A stretch of 64,000 bases of DNA from Acidobacteriota bacterium (GCA_022711665.1 JAKLEN010000003.1:1-64000), one strand, 5' to 3'; counted from the first letter of the stretch, positions 7,957 through 17,716 are shown. The notes: generated by a model from the letters alone, not told the origin. Translations and numbers: made by a program.

Positions 7957-8883
7957 CTACTTCGCGCCGGGCGGCCGGCCGGTTTTCAGGAACGTCCCGG
8001 CCCGATATTCGCGGAAGGCCGTCCGCAGCTCCTCCTGCGTGTTCATTACGACCGGCCCCTGCCAGGCCACGGGCTGGCCGAGCGGCCGGCCGGAGATGAG
8101 GAGGAAGCGCAGGGGCGAGGCCGTCGTCCTGACCTTGATCCGGCTGCCGTCGCCGAACAGGATGATGGCGTGGTCCCCCTGGACCGGCTTCCGCTCGAGG
8201 TCGAAGTAGCTGGCCGGCTCGATGTCGTAGAACGGCTGCCGCGTCTCTCCCGAGAAGCAGCCCTCGCCCTCGAAGACGCAGGCGATGACCGTGTGGCCGG
8301 GCCTAGTCGGGTGGGCGAACTCGGCCTCCGGGGGCATGGCCACGTCCAGGTACTCGGGGTCGATGATGATGTCGCGGACCGGCCCGCGCGCGTTGCCGAT
8401 CGCGCCGCAGATGATCCGAACGGAGACGCCGCCGGGCAGGGCCACGTCGGGGATATCGGCCTTCTTCACGTCGCGATAGCGCGGCTCCGTCATCTTCAGG
8501 TCCGCGGGCAGGTTGGCCCAGAGCTGGAAGCCGCCCAGGCGGCCGTCCGGGCCGCCCCGGGGCATCTCCTGGTGGATGATGCCGCTGCCGGCCGTCATCC
8601 ACTGGACGCCGCCGGGGCCGATGACGCCCTTGTGGCCCAGGCTGTCGGCGTGCTCGGCCGTTCCCCGGATCATGTAGGTGATGGTCTCGATGCCCCGGTG
8701 GGGATGCCAGGGGAATCCCGGCAGGTACTTGGCCGGATCGTCCTGGCGGAAGTCGTCGAACATAAGGAAGGGATCGAACTGCGGCACCTCCCGGAAGCCG
8801 AAGCCGCGGCGCAGGTGCACGCCCGCGCCTTCGAGCGTGGGCTGGCTGATGAGGACTTTCCTGATCTTGCGGGTCGTTTCCAT
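7957..8883 (-). CDS. Pirin-family bicupin protein
   Basis: A 308-residue cytoplasmic bicupin of the pirin/YhhW family. The N-terminal cupin keeps the metal-binding HPHRGIE motif (about residues 61-67) and the later histidine and glutamate in GIIHQEMP. Family members bind iron; some are quercetinases, others act as regulators, so the biochemical role stays open. A TAAAAT box at 8905-8910 may be its -10, without a clear -35. It is a single gene on the minus strand between a URO-D-like gene and an amino-acid permease. Confidence 0.88.
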   Translation of the reverse strand: METTRKIRKVLISQPTLEGAGVHLRRGFGFREVPQFDPFLMFDDFRQDDPAKYLPGFPWHPHRGIETITYMIRGTAEHADSLGHKGVIGPGGVQWMTAGSGIIHQEMPRGGPDGRLGGFQLWANLPADLKMTEPRYRDVKKADIPDVALPGGVSVRIICGAIGNARGPVRDIIIDPEYLDVAMPPEAEFAHPTRPGHTVIACVFEGEGCFSGETRQPFYDIEPASYFDLERKPVQGDHAIILFGDGSRIKVRTTASPLRFLLISGRPLGQPVAWQGPVVMNTQEELRTAFREYRAGTFLKTGRPPGAK

Positions 8884-8941
8884 GGCTCACCCCTCCGGGC
8901 CTCCATTTTACCACGCCGGGGCCCGGACCCGGGGACGGGGA

Positions 8942-10291
8942 TCACCCGGCCGCGGGCGGCTCGTCCGGCTGGCGCCGGCTGACCCGCCGCATCAGCAGGA
9001 AGACGGGGAAGCCGACGGCGAAGAAGATCGCGCCGTAGAGGGCCTCGCGGGTCTGGGTGGCCAGCACGGAGCCGGCCACGGCCAGCATGACGGCGATGAA
9101 GACGCCCGGCAGGACTGGATAGAGCGGGACGCGGTAGCCGGCGTAGGGCTCGCCGGAGGCCCGGGCCTTGCGCCTCAGGACGAAGAGGGTCGAGGAGACG
9201 ACGGCCAGGGTGATGGTGTCGAGGAACATGACGTAGTTGACGATGTTCTCGAACTTCCGCAGGAGGAAGATCGAGACCAGGATGATGGCGCCGAGGAAGA
9301 GCAGGCCGAACTCCTGGGCCTGGGTCCTGGGATTGACCTTCTGGAAGACGGCCGGCAGGGTCCGGTCCTCGGCCATCGAGTAATAGACCCGGGGGATCTG
9401 CATCAGGGTGACGTTGAGGAAGCCCATGGCCGAGAGGAAGATGGCCAGCGAGACGAACAGCTTGCCGGTCTCGCCCAGGGTGACGCGGGCGGTCTCCGCG
9501 GCCACGAGCTTGGCCCCGGCGATGCCGGGCACGCCGAGCGTCTTGACGTAGGCGACGTTGATGGTCAGGTAGCAGGCCAGGACGACGAGGATGCCGAAGA
9601 AGACGGCCCGCGGCACGTTGCGGCGGGCGTTGTGGACGTCGGCCCCGAAGTTGATGGTGTTCTGGTAGCCGCCGTAGGCGTAAAAGACGTAGATGAAGGC
9701 CACGCCCAGGGCGAAGAACCAGGGCTTGTCCAGCGGCAGCGCGGCCGGGCCCGCGGGGGCCTTTTTCGACAGGAAGGCCGCCGCCGCCAGGACGCCGATC
9801 ATGACGACCTTGAGGACGCTCAGGACGTTCTGGGCCCAGGCCCCGGTCTTGATGCCCAGGAAGTTGACGACGAGGAGGCCGAGGATGAGGATGACGGCCG
9901 TGATCTCGATCCGCAGCGTCGTGGCCGCCGCGCCCGGAAAGACGATCGGGGTCAGGTACTCGGCCCCGATCAGGGCCACCCCGGCCGCCCCGGCCCCGTT
10001 GAGGATGACAACGTTGGTCCAGTTGAGCATGAAGGCCAGGCCGGAGCCGTAGTTCTCGGCCACGACCTTGTAGTAGCTGCCCGGCTTGGCGAAGCGGCCG
10101 CCGATCTCGGCGAAGGTCAGGGCGCCCAGGAGGCTGACGAGCCCGCCTAGGCCCCAGGCGGCGTAGAACAGGGCCGGGGTCTTGGCCGCCGCGGCGACCA
10201 TGGCCGGGGTGCGGAAGATGCCGATGCCGATGATCAGGCTGACGACGATCATCGTGGCGTCGAAGGTGGTCAGCTTGGCCTTGATGCTCAT
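8942..10291 (-). CDS. APC-superfamily amino-acid permease
   Basis: An inner-membrane transporter of 449 residues with about 12 hydrophobic helices. The N-terminal segment VSLIIGIGIFRTPA is the conserved first-helix motif of the APC/LAT branch (GSGIF-type), which binds the substrate backbone. The amino acid moved is not predictable. The frame extends 9 codons upstream to an ATG at 10318, but that ATG is part of the -10 box (10317-10322), so the ATG at 10291, preceded by ACGGAGG, is chosen. Confidence 0.88.
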   Translation of the reverse strand: MSIKAKLTTFDATMIVVSLIIGIGIFRTPAMVAAAAKTPALFYAAWGLGGLVSLLGALTFAEIGGRFAKPGSYYKVVAENYGSGLAFMLNWTNVVILNGAGAAGVALIGAEYLTPIVFPGAAATTLRIEITAVILILGLLVVNFLGIKTGAWAQNVLSVLKVVMIGVLAAAAFLSKKAPAGPAALPLDKPWFFALGVAFIYVFYAYGGYQNTINFGADVHNARRNVPRAVFFGILVVLACYLTINVAYVKTLGVPGIAGAKLVAAETARVTLGETGKLFVSLAIFLSAMGFLNVTLMQIPRVYYSMAEDRTLPAVFQKVNPRTQAQEFGLLFLGAIILVSIFLLRKFENIVNYVMFLDTITLAVVSSTLFVLRRKARASGEPYAGYRVPLYPVLPGVFIAVMLAVAGSVLATQTREALYGAIFFAVGFPVFLLMRRVSRRQPDEPPAAG

Positions 10292-10316
10292 GGGGGCGCA
10301 GCCTCCGTTCCCAACC

Positions 10317-10344
10317 ATTCTATCCAGGACCTGAGGATTGACAA
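10317..10344 (-). promoter_or_regulatory. Sigma-70-type promoter of the amino-acid permease
   Basis: Minus strand TTGTCA (10344-10339), 16-nt spacer, TAGAAT (10322-10317). Its position fixes the permease start downstream at 10291, with a leader of about 20 nt containing GGAGG. Confidence 0.55.
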
Positions 10345-10428
10345 GCGATATTTCCGGTCCCGGGAGACGCCCCTCTCTGCGGCTTTGCTCGGGAATCGCC
10401 CGGAGATCCGAGTTCTGAACGCTTGCTT

Positions 10429-13400
10429 CTAGCCGCAGGCGATCCGGACCGGGTCCTCGGCCAGGACCTGGTCGAGGACGGCGATGAACAGGTCGGCGTC
10501 GGCCTCGGAGAAGCAGAGCGGCGGACGGATCTTGATGACGTTGTGGAGGGGGCCGTCGGTCCCGGTCAGGATGCCGCGCTCGCGCAGGCGATCAACGACA
10601 TAGGACGCTTCGGGGGCCGCGGGCTCCAGGGTCCGGCGGTCGCGAACGAGCTCGAGACCGAGGAAGAGGCCAGAGCCGCGGACGTCGCCGATGATCGGAT
10701 GGCGGTCCGCCAGCCTCTTCAGCCCGGCGACAAAGTGGCGGCCGACCCGCAGGGCGCGCTCCTGGAGCCGCTCCTCGGCCATGACGTCGAGGACGGCCAG
10801 GCCGGCGGCGCAGGCCACCGGGTTGCCGCCGAAGGTGCTGAAGAACTCCATGCCGTTGTCGAAGGCGGCGGCGATCTCCCCGGTCGTCACGACGGCGGCC
10901 AGGGGGAAGCCGTTGCCGATGGGCTTGCCCAGGACGACGATGTCCGGCACGACCTCCTGCGTCTCGAAGCCCCAGAAGCGCGTCCCCAGCCGGCCGAAGC
11001 CGACCTGGACCTCGTCGGCGATGCAGACGCCGCCGGCGGACCGGACGTGGCGGTAGGCTGCCGCCAGGTAGCCGGCCGGCAGGACGATCTGGCCGGCGAC
11101 GCTGGGCAGGGTCTCGGCGATGAAGGCGGCCGGCCCGCCCCGGGGCGCGACCTCTTCCGCCAGGAGACGGGCGACGGCGTCGGCGTACTTCCGTCCAGCC
11201 TCCGGGTCTTCGCGTTTGAAGGGCCCGCGGTAATCGTCGGGCAGGGGCGCGACGTGGACCCAGGGCCGCCGGCCGCGGCCGCCGGGCCCGGCGAACTTGT
11301 AGGGGCTGATGTCGATGAGCCCGGTCGTGTGGCCGTGGTAGGCCGACTCCAGGACGATGACGTCCTCGCGGCCGGTTCGGGCCCGGGCCAGGCGCAGGGC
11401 CAGCTCGTTGGCCTCGCTGGCCGAGTTGAGGACGTAGCAGACGCGGAGCGGGTCGGGCATGAGGGCCGCGAGCCGCCCGGCGTAGCGGACCAGGTTGTCG
11501 TGGAGATAGCGGGTGTTGGTGTTCAGGAGGGCCATCTGCTCCTGGACGGCCCGGACGACGCGGGGATGGCTATGGCCGACCAGGGGGACGTTGTTGTAGG
11601 CGTCGAGGAAGGCGCGCCCGGCCTCGTCGTAGAGATACTGCATCCAGCCCCGGACGATCTTCAGGGGCTCGCGGTAGGAGACGCTGAGGTTCGGACCGAC
11701 CAGGCGGCCCCGGGCGGCCAGCGTCTCGGACTTGTCCGGCTCCGGCCGGGGGAAGCGGCCGTCCGGGACGCCCAGGAGGAGGTTGGGATCGGGCGACAGG
11801 CCGGTCCAGAGCGAGCGGCGGCCGGGCGCGGCCACGCCCGGGAAGTCCTCGTCGAGGCCGAGGAGGTCGAGGATGATCTGGATGTGAACGTGAGGCCACC
11901 AGTCGCCGTTCGCCGGCGGGGCGCCGACGGCGGCGAAGCGTTCGCCGGCCCGGAGCGCCCGTCCGGGCTCGAGCCCGGCCACGGAATCCGGATCGAGATG
12001 GCCGTAGAGGGTGAAGAACTCCGGCCCGGACGGAACGGCATGGCGCAGGACGACCAGCGGGCCGTAGTCCTTGGGCGCGTCGTTGCGGGCGACGAGTCGG
12101 ACGACGCCGTCGAGAGGGGCGCGGACGGCGCTTCCGGGGGGCACGCTGAGGTCGAGGCCGAGGTGGACCGTCCGGCGCTCGGCGGCCGGATGCCCGCCGG
12201 CGGCGAAAGCGCCGGCGCCATAGATCGGCCGGGCCTCGTCGTAGCGGCCGAGGCCGACGGCCGCCCCGGCGTCCTTCATCGCCCGGGCGATCGTTTCGGC
12301 CAGGCGCGGGGTCTCGAGATTGGCCGGGTCGGCGCCGAGCAGGCGGCTGCCGACGGACAGGTCCAGGACGGCGACCGGGTCGGCGCGCAGATCGTGATCC
12401 AGGACGAGGGCGAACGAGCCGGCCGAGCTCCGCAGCCAGTCCACGACGGCCGGGCCGTGCGGGACGGGCGGCAGGCCGCAGGCGTCGCGATAGGCGTAAT
12501 GGGCCAGCCCGGGCGGGACCCGGTCGAAGGCTTCCAGGGCGGCCCAGGCCGGCGCCTCGCTGATCGTGAGATAGGGGTCGCCGGGCTCGGCGGCGGCCCG
12601 GACGGCGGAGTTGACGACGCTGACCGCCAGGCGGGTCCGGACGAGGATGTCGAGGACGGCCAGCTCGTCGGCCGCGAGCGGACGGACGCGGTGGTAGCCG
12701 GCCAGGAGGGACCGGACGGGCTCGAGCGGATCGGCCGCGCCGAAGGCCGCGTAGGCCGCGGCCACGGCGGTTTCGGCCACGGTCACGGTCTCGACCATGT
12801 CGCCGAAGTCGATGAAGCCGGCCAGGCTCGGCCGCCGGCCCGGCTCGACGCGGACGAGGACGTTGTGCTCGTTGGCGTCGGCGTAGACGACGCCGCGCCG
12901 CAACCGGGCCAGGGCCGGCGCGGCCTCGGCGTCATAGCGGGCCAGCGTCCTCTCGACGAGGGCCCGGCGGCGCGGGTCGCGGAGGAGGCACAGGCGTTCC
13001 CTGATCCAGCCGGCCCGGACGAGGTCCCACTTGAGCTCCCGGCCGGCGGCGGGATGCGAGAAGCCCTCGAGGGCCAGGTCGAGGCGGGCCAGGGCCCCGC
13101 CTATCTCCCCGAGCAGGCCGGCCGTGACCGGGCGGACCCCGGCCATCGGGCGCCCCTCGAGGTACGACAGCATCCAGACGATCCGCGGCGGCCCGTCGCC
13201 GATCGCGGCCCTGGACCAGGGCCGGCCGGCGGCGTCGGGTACGACACGGGGGACCGGCAGGCCGGGGTCCCGGGCCGCGATCCGGGCCAGGGCCGAGCAC
13301 TGCATGTCGACGAAATCCGGCTCGCGGAGCGGGTGCATGATCTTGAGGACGCGCGATGTTCCGCCGGCGGCCTCGAGCCGGAAGTTGTCGTCGTACTCGC

Positions 13401-13503
13401 TCGGCAGGGGGAAGGCCCGGGTTTCGAGGCCGTAGAGGTCCCGGGCCAGCCGGACGCCGTCGTTCGCGGTCGCCCGCGTCTTGGGATGTGCGCCGATATC
13501 CAA
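10429..13503 (-). CDS. Three-domain fusion: APH-type kinase, M23/LytM-like domain, class III aminotransferase (phospholyase type)
   Basis: One 1024-residue chain. Residues 30-330 are an aminoglycoside-phosphotransferase-like kinase with catalytic YADANEHN (Asp209, Asn214) and metal-binding DFGD (232-235). Residues 430-560 are a LytM/M23-like fold keeping the zinc ligands HLGLD (His447, Asp451) and HVH (538-540). Residues 600-1024 are a PLP-dependent class III aminotransferase with Lys860 in LGKPIGNG and Asp830. The human counterparts of the outer domains are hydroxylysine kinase and the phospholyases acting on phosphohydroxylysine or phosphoethanolamine, and bacterial kinase-phospholyase fusions are known, so phosphorylation followed by elimination is the best guess. 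No signal peptide is seen. TTG at 13503 is the start because AAGGAG lies 5 nt upstream; a much longer frame beyond it is an artefact. Confidence 0.85.
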   Translation of the reverse strand: MDIGAHPKTRATANDGVRLARDLYGLETRAFPLPSEYDDNFRLEAAGGTSRVLKIMHPLREPDFVDMQCSALARIAARDPGLPVPRVVPDAAGRPWSRAAIGDGPPRIVWMLSYLEGRPMAGVRPVTAGLLGEIGGALARLDLALEGFSHPAAGRELKWDLVRAGWIRERLCLLRDPRRRALVERTLARYDAEAAPALARLRRGVVYADANEHNVLVRVEPGRRPSLAGFIDFGDMVETVTVAETAVAAAYAAFGAADPLEPVRSLLAGYHRVRPLAADELAVLDILVRTRLAVSVVNSAVRAAAEPGDPYLTISEAPAWAALEAFDRVPPGLAHYAYRDACGLPPVPHGPAVVDWLRSSAGSFALVLDHDLRADPVAVLDLSVGSRLLGADPANLETPRLAETIARAMKDAGAAVGLGRYDEARPIYGAGAFAAGGHPAAERRTVHLGLDLSVPPGSAVRAPLDGVVRLVARNDAPKDYGPLVVLRHAVPSGPEFFTLYGHLDPDSVAGLEPGRALRAGERFAAVGAPPANGDWWPHVHIQIILDLLGLDEDFPGVAAPGRRSLWTGLSPDPNLLLGVPDGRFPRPEPDKSETLAARGRLVGPNLSVSYREPLKIVRGWMQYLYDEAGRAFLDAYNNVPLVGHSHPRVVRAVQEQMALLNTNTRYLHDNLVRYAGRLAALMPDPLRVCYVLNSASEANELALRLARARTGREDVIVLESAYHGHTTGLIDISPYKFAGPGGRGRRPWVHVAPLPDDYRGPFKREDPEAGRKYADAVARLLAEEVAPRGGPAAFIAETLPSVAGQIVLPAGYLAAAYRHVRSAGGVCIADEVQVGFGRLGTRFWGFETQEVVPDIVVLGKPIGNGFPLAAVVTTGEIAAAFDNGMEFFSTFGGNPVACAAGLAVLDVMAEERLQERALRVGRHFVAGLKRLADRHPIIGDVRGSGLFLGLELVRDRRTLEPAAPEASYVVDRLRERGILTGTDGPLHNVIKIRPPLCFSEADADLFIAVLDQVLAEDPVRIACG

Positions 13504-13592
13504 TCGAGCTCCTTCACCCCTCCCGGCGATCTGGGCCCGTTCCGGCCGCCGGCCGGCCTCCCCGGCCGGGACGGCACGAAGCGGCGGCCCGG

Positions 13593-14786
13593 CTATATCG
13601 ACCGGACAGCCCGCTCGATACGTTCCAGCGCTTCGAGAAGGACCGAACGGGGGCAGCCGAAGTTGATCCTGACGAAACCCTCGAGCTCCCGGCCGTACAT
13701 CGCCCCGTCGCTGAAGTAGACCCGGCACTGCTTCAGGAAGAAATCGCCGAGCTTCCCCGGCTCCAGGCCCAGCCCGCGGGCGTCGAGCAGCCCCAGGTAG
13801 GTCCCTTCCGGGCGGATGAACCGCATTGCCGGCAGCCGCTCGGCGACAAAGGCCTCGATGAGATCGACGTTGCCCTCGAGATAGGGCAGGAGGGCCTCGA
13901 GCCAGGACTGGCCGTGGCGGTAGGCCGCTTCGAAGCCGACGATGCCGAAGACCTGGCCGAGATCGAAGCCGCAACGCTCGGCCTCGTCCTCGAAGGCCTT
14001 GAGGAGTTTCGGATTGGAGGCCACGACGGCCGCCGTCGAGAGGCCGGGAATGTTGAAGGTCTTGCTCGGCGCGACGCAGGTGACCGTCCGGTCGGCCAGG
14101 GCCGGGTCCAGGGCGGCGAAGACTTGATGGGTGTGACCCTGGTAGACGAGGTCGTGGTGGATCTCGTCGGAGACGACGAGGAGGTCCCGCTCGACGGCGA
14201 TGCGGCCCAGCCCCTCGAGCTCCTCCCGGGTCCAGACCCGGCCGACCGGGTTGTGGGGGCTGCAGAGGATGATCATCCGGGCCCCGGCCGCCCGGCGCCC
14301 GAGGTCGTCGAGGTCCATCTGGTAGCGGCGGCCGTCGAAGCGCAGGGGATTGCGGATGAGCCGGCGGCCGTGCTTCTCGACGACATCGAAGAAGGGGTGG
14401 TAGACGGGCGTCTGGATGATGACGCCGTCGCCGGGCTCGGTCAGGCCCCGGACGAGATAATGGAGGGCGGCCACGATGCCGGGGGTCATGGATATCCAAT
14501 CCTTGGCCACCGTCCAGGCGTGCCGCCGCCGCATCCAGTCGGCGGCGGCTTCGTAGAACGAGTCCGGAGCGAGGGGATAGCCGAAGACGCCGTGCTCGGC
14601 CCGGCGGACGAGCGCCTCGATCACGGCCGGCGGGGCCTCGAAGTCCATGTCGGCCACCCACATGGGGATGGCGTCGCCGGCGCCGAGCGACTGGCGGGGG
14701 TAGGTCCATTTCATCGACTCGGTCCCGCAGCGGTCGATGACCTTGTCGAAGGGCGACGCGGCACCTGCCTGAAGAATGGGGGGCAT
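13593..14786 (-). CDS. MalY/PatB-type PLP-dependent aminotransferase (C-S lyase)
   Basis: A 397-residue fold-type I PLP enzyme of the MalY/PatB group, which are cystathionine beta-lyases or aminotransferases. Diagnostic segments are the opening FDKVIDRCGTESMKWTYP, MWVADMDFEAPP, NPHN-like SPHNPVGRVW, SDEIHHDLVY (PLP Asp) and the Schiff-base lysine in APSKTFNIPGL. It likely cleaves cystathionine or cysteine to pyruvate and ammonia. The ATG at 14786 has AGGAG upstream. The gene lies between an M29-like peptidase gene upstream and the fusion gene downstream, all in the same direction. Confidence 0.88.
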   Translation of the reverse strand: MPPILQAGAASPFDKVIDRCGTESMKWTYPRQSLGAGDAIPMWVADMDFEAPPAVIEALVRRAEHGVFGYPLAPDSFYEAAADWMRRRHAWTVAKDWISMTPGIVAALHYLVRGLTEPGDGVIIQTPVYHPFFDVVEKHGRRLIRNPLRFDGRRYQMDLDDLGRRAAGARMIILCSPHNPVGRVWTREELEGLGRIAVERDLLVVSDEIHHDLVYQGHTHQVFAALDPALADRTVTCVAPSKTFNIPGLSTAAVVASNPKLLKAFEDEAERCGFDLGQVFGIVGFEAAYRHGQSWLEALLPYLEGNVDLIEAFVAERLPAMRFIRPEGTYLGLLDARGLGLEPGKLGDFFLKQCRVYFSDGAMYGRELEGFVRINFGCPRSVLLEALERIERAVRSI

Positions 14787-14827
14787 GATCTCTCTCTCCT
14801 GCCTTCCGGAACCGCCTTGGCCCGCCG

Positions 14828-15781
14828 TCAAACGAGGAACTTGCCGTCCCGGGCGATCGCCCGGCCGCCGACCTTGAGGGTCGCCTTGTCGACCAGGGCG
14901 TCGAAATGGAACTTGCTCTTGTTCTTCCCGAGGCCGTAGGAGTCGCCGATGGCGAAATGGACGGTGCCCAAGGCCTTCTCGGCCTCGAGCATGTTGGGCG
15001 AGAGCCGGGCGCCCTTGTTCGTGCCGATGCCGAACTCGCCGATGACGCGGGCCGCCGGGTCGTCGCCGACCGTCTTGATGACCTCGGCGACGCCGGCGCC
15101 CTTGAAGCCGACGAGCTTGCCTTCCTTGAACGTCATCTCGCCGCGGCCGAGCTTGTCGTCGATGAGGCCGATCACGATCCTGCCCGTGAAGGTCTCCTCG
15201 ACCGGGCAGGTGAAGCACTCGCCGGCCGGGAGGTTGCCGTGCCGGCCCTTCCTGGAGATGTCGCCGACGTCGGCCTTCCAGCGGCGGCCCCGGACGCTGA
15301 ACGAGATCCGCGTCCCGGCCGCGTTCTCGACGACGATGTCGTCCGCGCCCTCGACGGCCTTCATGACCTTCCCGGTGAACCTGGCCATCTCCGAGAAGTC
15401 GATGGCCACCAGCCGCTCCATCATGTCCCGGGTGATGCCCGGCATCATGCAGACGCGGCCGTGCTTGGCCCCCTCGGCGACCATGAAGCCCCGGAAGGGC
15501 TTCTCGGGGAAGCGGCCCTCGAGCAGGTAGGCCGTGGCGCCGGCGCCCCGGATGAGCTCCCGGAACTGGCGCGTCGGCCCGGTGATCGGCCGCAGGGTCT
15601 CGGTCATCAGGTAGGTCGTCACCTCGGCGCCGGCCCGCCGGGCGTGGAAGGCCAGGGCTTCGGCGATCTCGAGCTTCGGCGTGTCGGTGACCAGAAGGAA
15701 CCGCTCGCCCCGGCGGAGGCGCAGGGCCTGGTTGACGGCCCGGTCGGCCGCGGCGTAGAGCTTCCGGTCTTTCGGGATCAC
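14828..15781 (-). CDS. M29-type (aminopeptidase T/AmpS) metallopeptidase-like protein
   Basis: A 317-residue protein. The C-terminal stretch VHFAIGDSYGLGKNKSKFHFD carries the metal-binding His, Asn and His-x-Asp arrangement of the M29 clan. The middle has the conserved NLPAGECF motif, also typical of M29. M29 enzymes are usually about 410 residues, so this is a short form missing part of the N-terminal region. It probably trims peptides in the cytoplasm. The start overlaps the ppiD stop (ATGA), so it is co-translated downstream of ppiD. Confidence 0.75.
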   Translation of the reverse strand: MIPKDRKLYAAADRAVNQALRLRRGERFLLVTDTPKLEIAEALAFHARRAGAEVTTYLMTETLRPITGPTRQFRELIRGAGATAYLLEGRFPEKPFRGFMVAEGAKHGRVCMMPGITRDMMERLVAIDFSEMARFTGKVMKAVEGADDIVVENAAGTRISFSVRGRRWKADVGDISRKGRHGNLPAGECFTCPVEETFTGRIVIGLIDDKLGRGEMTFKEGKLVGFKGAGVAEVIKTVGDDPAARVIGEFGIGTNKGARLSPNMLEAEKALGTVHFAIGDSYGLGKNKSKFHFDALVDKATLKVGGRAIARDGKFLV

Positions 15782-17712
15782 GACTGTCCGGAGTATCTCG
15801 ACAGGACATCCTGGCTCAGGCGCTGGTAGGCCTCGGCGTTGATCTTGACCTTCTTCTCCTCGCGGGCCTTGGTCATATAGGACATCAGGAAGCGGTTCTT
15901 CTTGTCGCCGAGGAGCGTCTCGCGCTCCGTTGCCTTGACCTTCTCGAACTCCTCGCGGCTCGAGGCCTTGCGGTCGAGGACCCGGAAGATGGCGTAGCCC
16001 TCGTCGACGGCCACCGGCTCGCTGGCCTGCTTGAGGGGCAGGCTGAAGAGCAGGGCGTCGATCTCGCTCCGCTCGCCGACCAGGCTCAGGTACTGTTCCT
16101 TCTTGTGGGCGTCGACCGACTTGTACTCGAGCTTGAGCTTGGGAGCCTCGATGTGCCAGTCCTCCTTGAGCGAAGCCCGGATCTCGCGCAGCCGGTCGCG
16201 GGCCGCGGTTCTCTTGAGCTCGTCGGTCATCTCCAGGACCAGCTGGTCGCGGACCTCCTCGAACTTGGCCGGGCGCTCCGGCTCGACGGCCTTGAGCTCG
16301 GCCAGGACCTCGCCGGCGTAGGTGACGATGGGCGCCGAGATCTCCTTCTCCTTGAGGCCGAAGAGGGCCTCGCTGACCGCGCCGGAGGTGTCGAAGTCGC
16401 CCAGCGGGTCGCCGCGCTTGAGGGCGCCGGTCGAGGCCGGCTTGTAGCCCTGCTTCTGGGCGGCGACGTCGAGGCTCTTCTCCTTCCGAGCCGCCTTCTC
16501 CAGGCTCTGGAGGCGCTCGGCCACGAGGGCCCGGGCCTTCTCGTCCTCGAGGGCGGCCTTGATCGTCGTCTTGACCTCGTCCAGGGGCTTGGTGACGGCC
16601 GCGGTCTTGTCCGTGACCTTGAAGACGGCCGCGCCGGTCTCGGTCTCGACGACCTCGGAGACGGCGTCCTTGTCGAGCCCGGACACGGCCGCGGTCTCTG
16701 CGGCCGACAGGGACCGCCAGTCGTAGGCTCCCCAGTCGCCGCCCGCGGCGGCCTTGTCGTCCTTGGAGTTGGCCCGGGCCAGGGCGGCGAAGTCCTCGCC
16801 GCCGGCGGCCCGCCTGCGCAGATCGCCGGCCTGGGCCAGGACCTTGTCCTTGTCGGCGGCCGTGAACGGCAGCCAGATGCGGCTGGCCTTGACGGTCTCC
16901 GGCTCCTGGAACTGGGCCGTGTTGTCGCGATAATACTTCTCGACCTCTTCGTCCTTGACCTTGATCTCCTTCTTGAAGTCGGCCTGGCGCAGGACGACGT
17001 AGTCCGCGGTGCGCTTCTCGGCGACCTTGTAGGCCGCGGCGTTCCCGTCATAGCGGGCCCGGAGCTGGGCTTCGGACGGCCCGGCCGCCGGGGCCTCGAT
17101 CTTGGCCGTCTCGGCCACCACGTATTCGATCTTGACCGAGTCGTTCTGCTTCCGGTAGGACTCCCAGACCTCGTCGTCGGTGACGAACAGGCCGGCCGTC
17201 AGGAGATCGACGACCTTGCCCAGGAGGACGTCCTGGCGCAGGCTGGCCTCGAACTCGGCCAGCTGGATATGGTTGTACTCGAGGGCCCGCTTGTAGTTCT
17301 CGAAGCCGACGAACTTGCCGTCCTGCTGCAGGCCGGGGAAGGACATGATCTTGGCCCGGACCTCGGCGTCAGAGGCCCGCAGGCCCATGTCCGAGGCGAT
17401 CTCGAGGAGCAGGCGCTGCTGGACGAGCTGCTCCAGGGTCTGCTGGGGCACGCCGAGCTGCTGGATGAGTCCGGCGTTGATCTCGCCGCCGAGCTGCTTG
17501 CGGATGGCCTCCAGCCGCTGGCGGAGGGCCTGATAGAATTCGTCGGACGAGATGCGGGCTCCGCCGACGGTGGCCAGCGTATCGGTCCGATTGCTCTCGC
17601 CCAGGCGCCCGGCGCCGCCCCAGATGGCGAAGATGGCCACGACGAAGGTGGCGACGACGATCCAGAGGATGGGCTTGAGCGACTTGACGTTGCGACGCAT
17701 GGTTTTCAGCAT
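15778..17712 (-). CDS. PpiD-like membrane-anchored periplasmic peptidyl-prolyl isomerase
   Basis: A 644-residue chaperone with one N-terminal membrane helix (about 14-32) and a large periplasmic part. Residues 34-200 form a SurA_N-type helical chaperone domain (GGARISSDEFYQALRQRLE). One or two parvulin rotamase-like regions follow (about 265-370 and 410-520). PpiD-type proteins help newly exported proteins fold next to SecYEG. Length agrees with PpiD (about 620). GAGGTGA five bases before the ATG at 17712 sets the start. It follows the HIT gene by 4 nt. Confidence 0.85.
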   Translation of the reverse strand: MLKTMRRNVKSLKPILWIVVATFVVAIFAIWGGAGRLGESNRTDTLATVGGARISSDEFYQALRQRLEAIRKQLGGEINAGLIQQLGVPQQTLEQLVQQRLLLEIASDMGLRASDAEVRAKIMSFPGLQQDGKFVGFENYKRALEYNHIQLAEFEASLRQDVLLGKVVDLLTAGLFVTDDEVWESYRKQNDSVKIEYVVAETAKIEAPAAGPSEAQLRARYDGNAAAYKVAEKRTADYVVLRQADFKKEIKVKDEEVEKYYRDNTAQFQEPETVKASRIWLPFTAADKDKVLAQAGDLRRRAAGGEDFAALARANSKDDKAAAGGDWGAYDWRSLSAAETAAVSGLDKDAVSEVVETETGAAVFKVTDKTAAVTKPLDEVKTTIKAALEDEKARALVAERLQSLEKAARKEKSLDVAAQKQGYKPASTGALKRGDPLGDFDTSGAVSEALFGLKEKEISAPIVTYAGEVLAELKAVEPERPAKFEEVRDQLVLEMTDELKRTAARDRLREIRASLKEDWHIEAPKLKLEYKSVDAHKKEQYLSLVGERSEIDALLFSLPLKQASEPVAVDEGYAIFRVLDRKASSREEFEKVKATERETLLGDKKNRFLMSYMTKAREEKKVKINAEAYQRLSQDVLSRYSGQS

Positions 17713-17716
17713 GGGA

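Noticed and set aside
10423..13719. 1098-codon open frame on the plus strand, opposite the three-domain fusion gene
   Set aside because: Its translation is Gly/Ala/Asp/Val-rich low-complexity sequence without a domain, the usual mirror frame of a GC-rich gene; the minus strand encodes three recognisable domains.
13504..14709. N-terminal 402 codons of a longer frame continuing the fusion gene upstream
   Set aside because: The added residues are Arg/Pro/Gly-rich and lie out of frame over the MalY/PatB gene; the TTG at 13503 has AAGGAG in the right place.
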